From Planctomycetota bacterium (GTDB lineage Bacteria > Planctomycetota > Planctomycetia > Planctomycetales > Planctomycetaceae): a stretch of 16,175 nt of DNA. The translations under genes and the position numbers were made by a program. Location: positions 1 to 16,175 of the forward strand of contig JAQBZS010000040.1 in NCBI GenBank assembly GCA_027622115.1, given 5' to 3'. Positions 1-6,838 of the stretch are shown in pieces. Position 1 is the stretch's first letter. Each line of letters starts with the position of its first letter. Below the pieces are notes generated by a model that worked only from the letters and a program-made list of their open reading frames with translations, did not search any database and was not told the origin of the DNA.

Positions 1-174
1 CAGCAACAGCACATCGACCCGCAGCGGCTGTTCTCCAACCGAAACCTCTTCTTCGACGTCGTAACCCGAGCCCATGCCGAATCGCAGCAGTCGAACCAAG
101 AACGGATGCCACCATGTGCGAACCTTCCCCGCCCGGTTGGATTTCCTGGAACGCGTTGTCTTCCGTTTCGGCAT
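1..174 (-). CDS. N-terminal part of planctomycete multicopy hypothetical protein (possible PD-(D/E)XK-like nuclease), cut by window edge
   Basis: The minus strand encodes 58 residues that are still open at the left edge. The ATG at 174 is preceded by AGGAG with an 8-nt spacer; an in-frame GTG lies three codons upstream. The protein opens with a very basic stretch (about residues 1-19), then reads WWHPFLVRLLRFGMGSGYDV and VSVGEQPLRVDVLLL. I recognise this pattern from a family of hypothetical proteins present in many copies in planctomycetes. There the VSVG..PLRVDILL strand looks like the start of a restriction-endonuclease-like core, and the C-terminus carries GLSPEERL-type repeats. The nuclease fold is inference; only the N-terminus is visible. 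The gene lies 99 nt downstream of the minus-strand radical SAM gene and points the same way, so it could be co-transcribed with it or be an independent insertion. The reading frame and start are well supported, the function is not. Confidence 0.6.
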   Translation of the reverse strand, partial: MPKRKTTRSRKSNRAGKVRTWWHPFLVRLLRFGMGSGYDVEEEVSVGEQPLRVDVLLL

Positions 175-273
175 GGGATGCACTCCTGGATCGGCCGACA
201 GGAAGCACGCACAAACAACGTCATGGGGGGATTCACTCGCGTTGACGCGAATTGTGCAGGTATCGCGACCGCT

Positions 274-1752
274 TCATCCCAATTCGACTGGCGGCGAAAT
301 CCAATTCGAGACGGCCTTTTCAACGGGCCAAGCGAACATGCAGCGATTGATCCGCCAGCGGGCAATTCGGCGAAACGGGCGCTGCCACCACCGCGAGCCT
401 CGTTGGGACAATCGTTGGTAAAACTTGAAGCGTTCCACCAAGCGATACTTCTCGGCCGACACCCACGGGCCGGTCGAGTCGACAAAATCGAAGTCCGACC
501 ATTCCTCCAAATCGCACGGCAGTGAAAAGCCGGCATTCACGGCTTCCTGCGTGATCTCGGTCCCTGGGTAAGCGCGGAAGTAGAAGATGGGCGTATCGAA
601 TTTGGGGCTCATTTCGCCGAGACGTTTGGCGACGTCCAACGAAGCCGCAACGCTCTCATCGGTTTCACCGGGAAACCCCACAATAAACGGGAAATGCACC
701 GCGACATCGAACTTCTTACAGCGTTCGGCCGCAAAGAAGACGTGCTCCAGTTTGATGTCTTTCTTGATGCGGTCCATCATCTCTTGCGAACCGGATTCGA
801 CCCCCACCAACACTCGCCGCAATCCAGACTGCTTGCACTTCGCAAACACGTCTTCCGTCATTCGAAAGCATTGATCGGCCCGCATCGTTGCCGCCCAAGT
901 GATGGGGAGTTTCCGCGAGATGAATTCGTCGGCGATGGCTTCGACACGGTTGCTGTACGTGAAGAACGTCTCGTCCTGGAAATTGAGGTCGTCGAATTGA
1001 AACCGCTTCCAGAGCGATTCGATTTCTTCGCCCATCCTCGCTGGATCGATGCCTTCCCAGCGACGGTTGTAGACGAATGGGTCGGCACAAAACGCGCAGC
1101 GGAAGTGACAGCCCTGCGACGAGATGTAATCCAGTTGCCGCCGTCCCTTGAGTTTGAAGTACCGTTCCACATCGATCAGGTCGTAGTTGTGCGGTCGAAA
1201 TGACTGGAACCCTTGCATTTCGCGTGGCGGATTCAGCCGCGGTTTGTTGTCGGGTTGACGAAACGTGCATCCGGCGCAGCCCTCCAGCGAAGCTCCAGCG
1301 ATTAGTCGTTCGACAATCTCGGAGAACGTGGCTTCGCCTTGACCCTGTACGGTGACATCGACGGCGGGATGTTCCAAACATTCAACGCCGAACATGGAGG
1401 GATGCCAGCCGCCCCACACGATGGGGAGGTCCGGGCGATGCTCTTTGGCGGCCGCCGAGAGCGTTGCGGCGTCACGAATCGGGGCACCCGTCAACACGGT
1501 GACCCCCAAACACAGGGCGTCTTTCAATTCGGCAAGCACGCGAGAAACGGGGTCTTTTTCAAGGCGCGCGTCAATAATGACCACGTCAAATCGGCTCGGA
1601 TCGAGCTGAGACGCGACAGTCACCAGCGAAAGCGGCATCGTAAAAAACACCGATTTCGGGTTGTAAAGCACAATCTTCCGCCGCTGGGTTGCGGTGTGCT
1701 GAAGGGGCGGAGAAACGGCGAGTTGGCTGGCCATCGATCGGATGCTTTCCAT
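274..1752 (-). CDS. B12-binding-domain radical SAM protein (BchE/HpnR-like superfamily)
   Basis: This is a radical SAM enzyme with an N-terminal cobalamin-binding-like domain; no substrate can be assigned. From the GTG at 1809 the frame is 511 residues. I take the ATG at 1752 (residue 20 of that frame; 492 aa) but no start has a good Shine-Dalgarno, and the ATG at 1734 is equally possible. In the 511-residue numbering, a Rossmann-like B12 domain covers about 45-175 (VLYNPKSVF; VWGGWHPS at 131-138, the usual GG.HPT-like loop). The 4Fe-4S cluster motif CHFRCAFC gives C234, C238 and C241. The TIM-barrel core follows (FQDETFF at 277-283, GVESGSQ at 336-342, GFPGET at 378-383). The C-terminus (about 470-500) is a basic, Trp/Arg-rich amphipathic segment seen in BchE-like members and possibly membrane-associating. 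It diverges from the other two radical SAM genes across about 210 bp. Family placement is firm; the methylase or cyclase role is open. Confidence 0.88.
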   Translation of the reverse strand: MESIRSMASQLAVSPPLQHTATQRRKIVLYNPKSVFFTMPLSLVTVASQLDPSRFDVVIIDARLEKDPVSRVLAELKDALCLGVTVLTGAPIRDAATLSAAAKEHRPDLPIVWGGWHPSMFGVECLEHPAVDVTVQGQGEATFSEIVERLIAGASLEGCAGCTFRQPDNKPRLNPPREMQGFQSFRPHNYDLIDVERYFKLKGRRQLDYISSQGCHFRCAFCADPFVYNRRWEGIDPARMGEEIESLWKRFQFDDLNFQDETFFTYSNRVEAIADEFISRKLPITWAATMRADQCFRMTEDVFAKCKQSGLRRVLVGVESGSQEMMDRIKKDIKLEHVFFAAERCKKFDVAVHFPFIVGFPGETDESVAASLDVAKRLGEMSPKFDTPIFYFRAYPGTEITQEAVNAGFSLPCDLEEWSDFDFVDSTGPWVSAEKYRLVERFKFYQRLSQRGSRWWQRPFRRIARWRINRCMFAWPVEKAVSNWISPPVELG

Positions 1753-1871
1753 GAAATCGAGGGTGCAGTGTGTCGTGCGTTTGCAGCATGTCAAGGCGAG
1801 CGTCGGCACGGGTTAGGTCACTTGGTCATGACGATGCTAAAGATTTCCGAGTTCGGTTCAGGGTTCCCCGT

Positions 1872-1900
1872 TTGCCCGCCTCATTGGGCACCGATATAAC
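1872..1900 (+). promoter_or_regulatory. Candidate sigma70-type promoter for the plus-strand radical SAM/methyltransferase operon
   Basis: In the divergent intergenic region, TTGCCC (1872-1877) and TATAAC (1895-1900) are separated by exactly 17 bp. They match the -35 and -10 consensus at 4/6 and 5/6. Transcription would start near 1907, giving a leader of about 55 nt before the ATG at 1963. No comparably good promoter was found for the minus-strand gene in the same interval. This is prediction from consensus only, and planctomycete promoters are poorly characterised. Confidence 0.35.
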
Positions 1901-1962
1901 TGCCCGCCGCTCGTCTCGGACGATCGACCCATTGTCAGAACTTCGCTTCAAGGACGAATCCA

Positions 1963-3462
1963 ATGGATGTCCTGCTCGCCCATGCATTCTTTCTAAAGAA
2001 TGACGCCAAGCAGACCAAGAAGATGAAGCCGTATCCTCCGCTGGGCACGCTGTATGCGGCCAGCCATTTGAGGAAGCACGGCCACGACGTCCAGTTGTTC
2101 GACGCCATGTTGTCCGACGGCGAACACGAGTTTCAGGCGCTACTCGAACAATTCCGCCCGTCTGTCGTCGCGTTTTATGAGGACCAGTTCAACTGGCTCA
2201 ACAAGATGTGCTTGCAGCACACGCGAGACGCCGTCGGCCGCATGACACAGATGGCTCGCGAACAGGGCTGTACCGTCATTGCTGCGGGGGCTGACGTGAC
2301 GGACCACGCGGAAGTTTATCTTGAGCATGGTGTCCATTACGCGCTGATTGGCGAGGCCGATCACACACTGTGTGAATTGGTCAATCAGCTTCAAACTCAC
2401 GGTATTGGTTTGAACGGATCACCGATTGCCGGCGTCTGCACAGCCGCATCGTTGGATTCTTCCACCACACTCACGGTTCGCCGCGAACCCGAGCGAAATC
2501 CAGATGTATTCCCGCTTCCCGCGTGGGAGTTGGTGGACGCGGAGAAGTATCGCGGAGCCTGGGTGGACGCCCACGGTTTTTTTAGCTTGAACATGGTGAC
2601 GACTCGCGGCTGCCCGTTTCACTGCAACTGGTGCGCGAAACCAATTTGGGGCCAGCGCTATGCCATGCGGTCGCCGAAGGATGTGGCCGAAGAAATGGCG
2701 CTCGTCAAACGCATCATCCAACCGGACCACATCTGGTTCGCCGACGACATCTTCGGATTGCAGCCCAAGTGGGTCGTGGAATTCGCCGAAGAGGTCGACG
2801 CTCGCGACGCGCGCATCCCGTTCATGATGCAATCCAGAATCGCCCTGATGACCGAGGAAGCCGTTGACGCACTCGCTCGCGCCGGTTGTGCAGAAGTCTG
2901 GATGGGAGCCGAAAGCGGCAGCCAGCAAATCCTCGACGCCATGCACAAGGGCATCCAAGTCGAACAAATCGGCGAAGCTCGCCAGCGATTGAAGAAGGCG
3001 GGGATTCGAGCCTGCTTCTTCATTCAATTTGGATATCCCGGCGAGACTCTTGAAGACATCCTGGCCACCGTCGAGCTTGTCCGCGAGTTGTTGCCCGACG
3101 ATGTGGGAGTCAGCGTCAGTTATCCGTTGCCCGGCACGCGCTTCCATGAAATGGTGCAATCAGAGATCGATCAGAAAGACCATTGGGCAGACAGCAACGA
3201 CTTGGAAATGATGTTCCAAGGCACCTACGAATCACCGTTCTATCGCCGCTTGCACGACTTGATTCATCGTGAACTGGAAGTCCGCCGTGCGATCGCTGCG
3301 GGCGACCCATCGCCCGAACTCATGGACCAGTTGAGCAACTTGTGCAAGGACTGGTTTGAACTTGGACAATTAGAAGAAGAACATCGAAATCACAGTCCAA
3401 CGGAACTCGCAACGTACGAACCACTGCTGGTCGCCCCCGATCTCAGCAAACGCTGGAATTGA
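1963..3462 (+). CDS. B12-binding-domain radical SAM protein, tandem paralogue 1
   Basis: This 499-residue protein has an N-terminal cobalamin-binding-like domain (about 1-140; MKPYPPLGTLY at 21-31, HDVQLFD at 41-47, IGEADHTLCELV at 129-140) and a radical SAM core. Its cluster motif is RGCPFHCNWC with C217, C221 and C224. Core strands carry IWFADDIFG (257-265), WMGAESGSQ (313-321) and FGYPGET (356-362). The last 90 residues are helical, charged and not recognised. The ATG has AAGGA at 1950-1954 with an 8-nt spacer, a good start. It begins a four-gene run on the plus strand: the next gene starts 9 nt after its stop. Family members methylate unactivated carbon or rearrange rings using SAM and usually cobalamin. 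No DxHxxG-type B12 ligand is evident, which is common in this subgroup, so cobalamin use is inferred from the fold. Substrate unknown. Confidence 0.88.
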   Translation: MDVLLAHAFFLKNDAKQTKKMKPYPPLGTLYAASHLRKHGHDVQLFDAMLSDGEHEFQALLEQFRPSVVAFYEDQFNWLNKMCLQHTRDAVGRMTQMAREQGCTVIAAGADVTDHAEVYLEHGVHYALIGEADHTLCELVNQLQTHGIGLNGSPIAGVCTAASLDSSTTLTVRREPERNPDVFPLPAWELVDAEKYRGAWVDAHGFFSLNMVTTRGCPFHCNWCAKPIWGQRYAMRSPKDVAEEMALVKRIIQPDHIWFADDIFGLQPKWVVEFAEEVDARDARIPFMMQSRIALMTEEAVDALARAGCAEVWMGAESGSQQILDAMHKGIQVEQIGEARQRLKKAGIRACFFIQFGYPGETLEDILATVELVRELLPDDVGVSVSYPLPGTRFHEMVQSEIDQKDHWADSNDLEMMFQGTYESPFYRRLHDLIHRELEVRRAIAAGDPSPELMDQLSNLCKDWFELGQLEEEHRNHSPTELATYEPLLVAPDLSKRWN

Positions 3463-3471
3463 TCGTCATCC

Positions 3472-4848
3472 ATGACCGATATTCTGCTCGCTCACGGCTA
3501 CTTCTTGTTCGAGGATGAGAAGGAACAACAGATCATGAAGCCGTATCCGCCGCTGGGGCTGCTCTACCTGTCGGCGTGGCTAAAGCAGTCCGGTTTCGAT
3601 GTGGAAATCTTTGATACGACTTTCCGCACGCGTTCGGAACTGGAAGCCCGACTGCAAGCCGACACCGGAATTCTGGGTCTCTACACCAACCTCACGACCC
3701 GTCGTTCGATCCTGAATATCGTGGACTCCGCGAAACAGAGCGGCTGGACGGTGATTCTCGGCGGACCGGAATCGGCAAATTACCCGCAGGAATATCTGGC
3801 TCGCGGCGCGGACGTCATCGTGATTGGCGAAGGAGAATCCACGACGACCGAACTGTTGCCGGCGATCAAGGCCCACGGCGTTCATCGTTTGCACGACGTT
3901 CGCGGTATCGCCTTTCAAGACGAATCCGGTCAGGTCGTGCGGACTCCCGACCGCGAGAAAATTGCGGACTTGGACAGCATCCCTTGGCCGGATCGAGAGA
4001 GCATCGACTTGCAGCAATACATCGATGTGTGGCGGCGGCACCACAATTCGGGAAGCGTGAATCTCATCACCGCTCGAGGATGTCCGTACAAGTGCCGTTG
4101 GTGTTCGCATGCCGTGTTTGGATTCACGCATCGCCGCCGCAGCGTGTTGAACTGCGCGGACGAAGTGGAACACATCCGCGATCGGTATCATCCCGATCAA
4201 GTCTGGTATGCCGATGACGTGTTCACGATCAATCATCGCTGGCTGTTCGATTACGCCCGTGAATTGAAGCGGCGGCAAATCCATTTGCCGTTCGAAACCA
4301 TTTCACGAGCCGACCGGATGATGGATGACAACGTGCTGCAAACGCTCGCGGAAATGGGCTGTTATCGCGTGTGGATCGGTTCGGAAAGCGGCAGCCAGCG
4401 GATCTTGGATCGCATGGAACGCGGCGTGACAGTGGAACAAGTGCAATGGGCTTGTTCGGCCGCTCGACGCCACGGGATTCAGGTCGGCATGTTCTTGATG
4501 TGGGGCTATGACGGCGAAACGCTTGACGACATGGAAGCGACGGTCGAGCACGTCAAAGCCTGCAACCCCGATACGTTTTTCACCACGGTGGCCTATCCGA
4601 TCAAGAACACGAAGTACTTCGAGGACGTCAGCGATACGGTTCGCCTTGACCGCGAGTGGGACGACGCCACGGACCGCGACTACAAGGTTGATACACAACA
4701 GTCGCAAGATTGCTACCGGCATGCGGACCGATGGTTGAATTCCGCGGTGAAAGCGGATCGCGAACTTGACCCGCAGGTGGCCGCCCGAATGGCGATTGAG
4801 GCCCAAACCGCTCGAAGCGCCGTGTTGGAATCGTGGTCGCACGCATGA
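3472..4848 (+). CDS. B12-binding-domain radical SAM protein, tandem paralogue 2
   Basis: This 458-residue paralogue of the preceding gene shares its N-terminal signature (L.AH..F followed by MKPYPPLG at 22-29, then a DVEIFD strand at 43-48). The B12-like domain runs to about 140 (ILGGPES at 95-101, VIGEGES at 117-123). The radical SAM motif ARGCPYKCRWC gives C204, C208 and C211, followed by VWYADDVF (244-251), WIGSESGSQ (301-309) and WGYDGET (344-350). The linker PWPDR at 171-175 before the core is typical of the family. The ATG lies 9 nt after the upstream stop without a strong Shine-Dalgarno, suggesting translational coupling. The stop overlaps the next gene's ATG in an ATGA arrangement. 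Together with the upstream copy it may carry out two successive modifications or act on two positions of one molecule; that is inference. No product can be named from sequence. Confidence 0.88.
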   Translation: MTDILLAHGYFLFEDEKEQQIMKPYPPLGLLYLSAWLKQSGFDVEIFDTTFRTRSELEARLQADTGILGLYTNLTTRRSILNIVDSAKQSGWTVILGGPESANYPQEYLARGADVIVIGEGESTTTELLPAIKAHGVHRLHDVRGIAFQDESGQVVRTPDREKIADLDSIPWPDRESIDLQQYIDVWRRHHNSGSVNLITARGCPYKCRWCSHAVFGFTHRRRSVLNCADEVEHIRDRYHPDQVWYADDVFTINHRWLFDYARELKRRQIHLPFETISRADRMMDDNVLQTLAEMGCYRVWIGSESGSQRILDRMERGVTVEQVQWACSAARRHGIQVGMFLMWGYDGETLDDMEATVEHVKACNPDTFFTTVAYPIKNTKYFEDVSDTVRLDREWDDATDRDYKVDTQQSQDCYRHADRWLNSAVKADRELDPQVAARMAIEAQTARSAVLESWSHA

Positions 4849-5678
4849 CTTTGCTCATCGACAACCCATTTGATGAACTGGCCACCGACTACGACGCCAG
4901 CTTTACGAACACGCTCATCGGACGATTGATGCGTCAGGCTGTGTGGCAAATCCTCGATCGATGCTTTCCTTGCCCGTCGCGGATTCTGGAATTGAATTGC
5001 GGAACCGGTGAAGACGCAGTTCAACTCGCACGCAACGGGCATCGCGTCCTGGCCACCGACGTTTCCGCGTCAATGATCGACAGGGCTCGCTGCAAGGCGA
5101 CCGCTGCCGGAGTTGCGGACTTGATTACATTCCGGCAACTTGCGATCGAGTCGCTCGATCAACTCGACCAACCGCACGCACTGGATCGATCGAGCGGACC
5201 TGAATCGTGCGATCCGTGCGAAATCCCATTCGATGGCGTGCTCTCGAATTTTGGCGGACTCAACTGTGCTGGCGATCTGATGCAGGTCAGCCGGCAGTTG
5301 GGGCAGCTTGTCGCGCCGCGAGCCACCGTCGTGTTGTGCGTGATGGGGCCGCTCGTCCCCTGGGAATGGGCGTATTATCTTGCGCGATTGAGTCCCAGTC
5401 GAGCATTCCGCCGGCTGAAACGCGGCGGCTGTTCTTGGCGAGGACTCGTGATTCGGTATCCATCAATTCGGCGCTTCAAGTCGTGCTTCCACGCCGAATT
5501 CGCAACACGACGGGTCAGCGCCCTCGGAGCGCTCGTTCCGCCGCCGTATCTCGAAGCATGGGCTCAACGGTTTCCAAGTATCGTTGGATTCTTGAATCGG
5601 CTGGAACGAAAGATCGAATCGTGGCCGCTGCTGCCTTCGTTGGCGGACCATTACGTGATTGAAATGATTCGCAAATGA
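4845..5678 (+). CDS. Class I SAM-dependent methyltransferase
   Basis: This is a 277-residue Rossmann-fold methyltransferase. The SAM-binding motif I is ILELNCGTGEDAVQLA (47-62), followed by the ATDVSASMIDRA acidic-strand motif (70-81) and a core strand at FDGVLSNFGGLN (129-140). The part after residue 170 is not recognised; it contains aromatic and basic stretches (WEWAYYLARL near 173-182) and could form a lipid- or hydrophobic-substrate-facing cap. I chose the ATG at 4845 because it overlaps the upstream stop as ATGA and starts right before the conserved N-terminus. An in-frame GTG at 4833 would add four residues. The gene's own stop overlaps the next methyltransferase in the same ATGA way. 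It is likely to transfer a methyl group to O, N or C of the cluster's product, but the acceptor is unknown. Confidence 0.85.
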   Translation: MTLLIDNPFDELATDYDASFTNTLIGRLMRQAVWQILDRCFPCPSRILELNCGTGEDAVQLARNGHRVLATDVSASMIDRARCKATAAGVADLITFRQLAIESLDQLDQPHALDRSSGPESCDPCEIPFDGVLSNFGGLNCAGDLMQVSRQLGQLVAPRATVVLCVMGPLVPWEWAYYLARLSPSRAFRRLKRGGCSWRGLVIRYPSIRRFKSCFHAEFATRRVSALGALVPPPYLEAWAQRFPSIVGFLNRLERKIESWPLLPSLADHYVIEMIRK

Positions 5679-6610
5679 ACGAATCCACCTGGCGATTCGC
5701 CTGCCCCGAATGCAAACAACCGTTGAGCCAAGAGCCCTCCGAGACAGCCCGGTTGCACTGCGCCGGTTGCGGCGAAGGCTATGCGAAGGAAGATGGCATC
5801 TGGCGATTCATCACCGAGCCGCGACTCGAACCCTTTCACCGGTTCCTGGGCGATTACGTCAACATTCGGCTCGCGGAAGGACGCGGATCGGACTCGGCCG
5901 ATTACTATTTGAAACTGCCGGACTGCGATCCCCGGCACCCCATCGCCTGGCAGTGGCAATTGCGGCAAAAGACGTTTGCCCGGTTCCGTTCCAAAGTTCT
6001 CCCCGAATTGCCGAATTCGGCGAAACTGCTGGATGTGGGGGCCGGTGTGGGGTGGTTCAGCCACAGGCTCGGTCAAGACGGCTGTGAAATGTGTGCCGTC
6101 GATGTGTGCGTCGATGACAAGGACGGCTTGGCGGCCGCGCGGCACTACCAACCAGACTGGCCGCGAGTACAAGCGGAATTCGACCGATTGCCGTTCGCCG
6201 ACGCGTCCGTCGATGGCGTGGTGTTCAATGCCAGCTTCCATTACAGCACGGACCCCGTGACGACACTCTGCGAATCAATGCGAGTGCTCCGTGACGGCGG
6301 TGTAATCGTCATCCTGGAGTCACCCATTTATCGCCACGAGCATTCCGGCCGACAAATGGTCGAACAACGTCACCAGGATTTTGCTCGGCGATTCGGCACA
6401 CGATCGGATTCACTGGACAGTATTCAGTTTCTGACGTGGAGCGGACTTCAAGTCCTTGCTTCGCAACTGAATTTGACTTGGCGGATCGATAAGCCCTGGT
6501 ACGGGTGGCGATGGGCGGCCCGGCCCTGGAAGGCCAAGTTGATGCGTCGAAGAGAACCATCCCAATTTGCGATCTTGACCGCGTGCGTAAACGTCAAGCA
6601 TTCCGATTGA
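5675..6610 (+). CDS. SAM-dependent methyltransferase with N-terminal zinc ribbon
   Basis: This 311-residue protein has two domains. The N-terminus is a zinc-ribbon module with CPEC (C10, C13) and CAGC (C29, C32), resembling the Trm112/YcaR-like ribbon found before some methyltransferases. The second domain is a Methyltransf_11-type Rossmann fold: LLDVGAGVGWFSHRL (118-132) for SAM binding, an acidic strand VDVCVDD (142-148), RLPFADASVDGVVFN (171-185) as motif II, and LRDGGVIVILESP (205-217). The C-terminal 60 residues are Trp/Arg-rich (WRIDKPWYGWRWAARPW at about 269-285), perhaps a membrane-proximal surface. The ATG overlaps the upstream stop by 4 nt (ATGA), so it is the last gene of the radical SAM/methyltransferase operon. 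The methyl acceptor is unknown. The zinc ribbon is seen directly as four cysteines; its role is inferred. Confidence 0.85.
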   Translation: MNESTWRFACPECKQPLSQEPSETARLHCAGCGEGYAKEDGIWRFITEPRLEPFHRFLGDYVNIRLAEGRGSDSADYYLKLPDCDPRHPIAWQWQLRQKTFARFRSKVLPELPNSAKLLDVGAGVGWFSHRLGQDGCEMCAVDVCVDDKDGLAAARHYQPDWPRVQAEFDRLPFADASVDGVVFNASFHYSTDPVTTLCESMRVLRDGGVIVILESPIYRHEHSGRQMVEQRHQDFARRFGTRSDSLDSIQFLTWSGLQVLASQLNLTWRIDKPWYGWRWAARPWKAKLMRRREPSQFAILTACVNVKHSD

Positions 6611-6827
6611 TTCGCCGGTATCCAAGTACATCCCAGTGGGCCTCTCGACTGAAGAGCGTGTAGCGGGCCTCTCGGCTGACGAGCTGGTTAAGCTAAACGA
6701 CCGAGTCTTAAATAACTTTCTCGGTGTCGAACCTGTCAGGCCGTTTGCCGGCGGTTCGAGGCGTTGTTTCCACCACTGCAACACTTTGATACCGTTTCCT
6801 GCCTTGACAACGATTGCACATTTTTGA
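6609..6827 (+). pseudogene. Decayed C-terminal fragment of the planctomycete GLSPEERL-repeat family
   Basis: Between the methyltransferase and the prephenate dehydratase one frame reads YIPVGLSTEERVAGLSADEL, followed by VKLNDRVLNN and then unrelated sequence to a stop at 6825-6827. This resembles the C-terminal tail (IPxE.RL.GLSPEERLAGLSPEEL) of the multicopy family whose N-terminus appears at 1-174. No start codon with a ribosome site and no upstream domain precede it; upstream codons in this frame lie inside the methyltransferase gene. The simplest reading is a leftover 3' end of a lost copy. The match is by memory of the family pattern, not by search, so it remains tentative. Confidence 0.4.
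6636..6689 (+). repeat. Two-copy imperfect 27-bp tandem repeat
   Basis: GTGGGCCTCTCGACTGAAGA at 6636 recurs as GCGGGCCTCTCGGCTGACGA at 6663. The period is 27 nt, a multiple of three, and 19 of the first 22 positions match. Translated in frame it gives the GLSTEER / GLSADEL heptad-like peptide repeat. This is typical of coding repeats in the C-terminal tail of the family described for 6609-6827. Confidence 0.6.
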
Positions 6828-6838
6828 CGGGATTGACG

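Noticed and set aside
237..250. Inverted repeat TCGCG-TTGA-CGCGA as a terminator after the minus-strand radical SAM gene
   Set aside because: Only a 5-bp stem with no U-tract on either strand; too weak to call.
694..1203. 169-codon open frame on the plus strand
   Set aside because: It is antisense to the minus-strand radical SAM core; its residues show no domain pattern.
2419..3159. 246-codon open frame on the minus strand
   Set aside because: It is antisense to the radical SAM gene at 1963-3462, with no recognisable domain or ribosome site.
3580..4284. 234-codon open frame on the minus strand
   Set aside because: It is antisense to the second tandem radical SAM gene, with no supporting motif.
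6804..6809. Perfect TTGACA as a -35 box for the prephenate dehydratase
   Set aside because: The sequence 17 bp downstream (ACGGGA) is not a -10 box, and a start there would leave almost no leader before the ATG at 6839.
6764..6838. Phe-containing leader peptide or attenuator before pheA
   Set aside because: The upstream codons contain a few scattered Phe codons but no run, and no terminator/antiterminator pair was seen.
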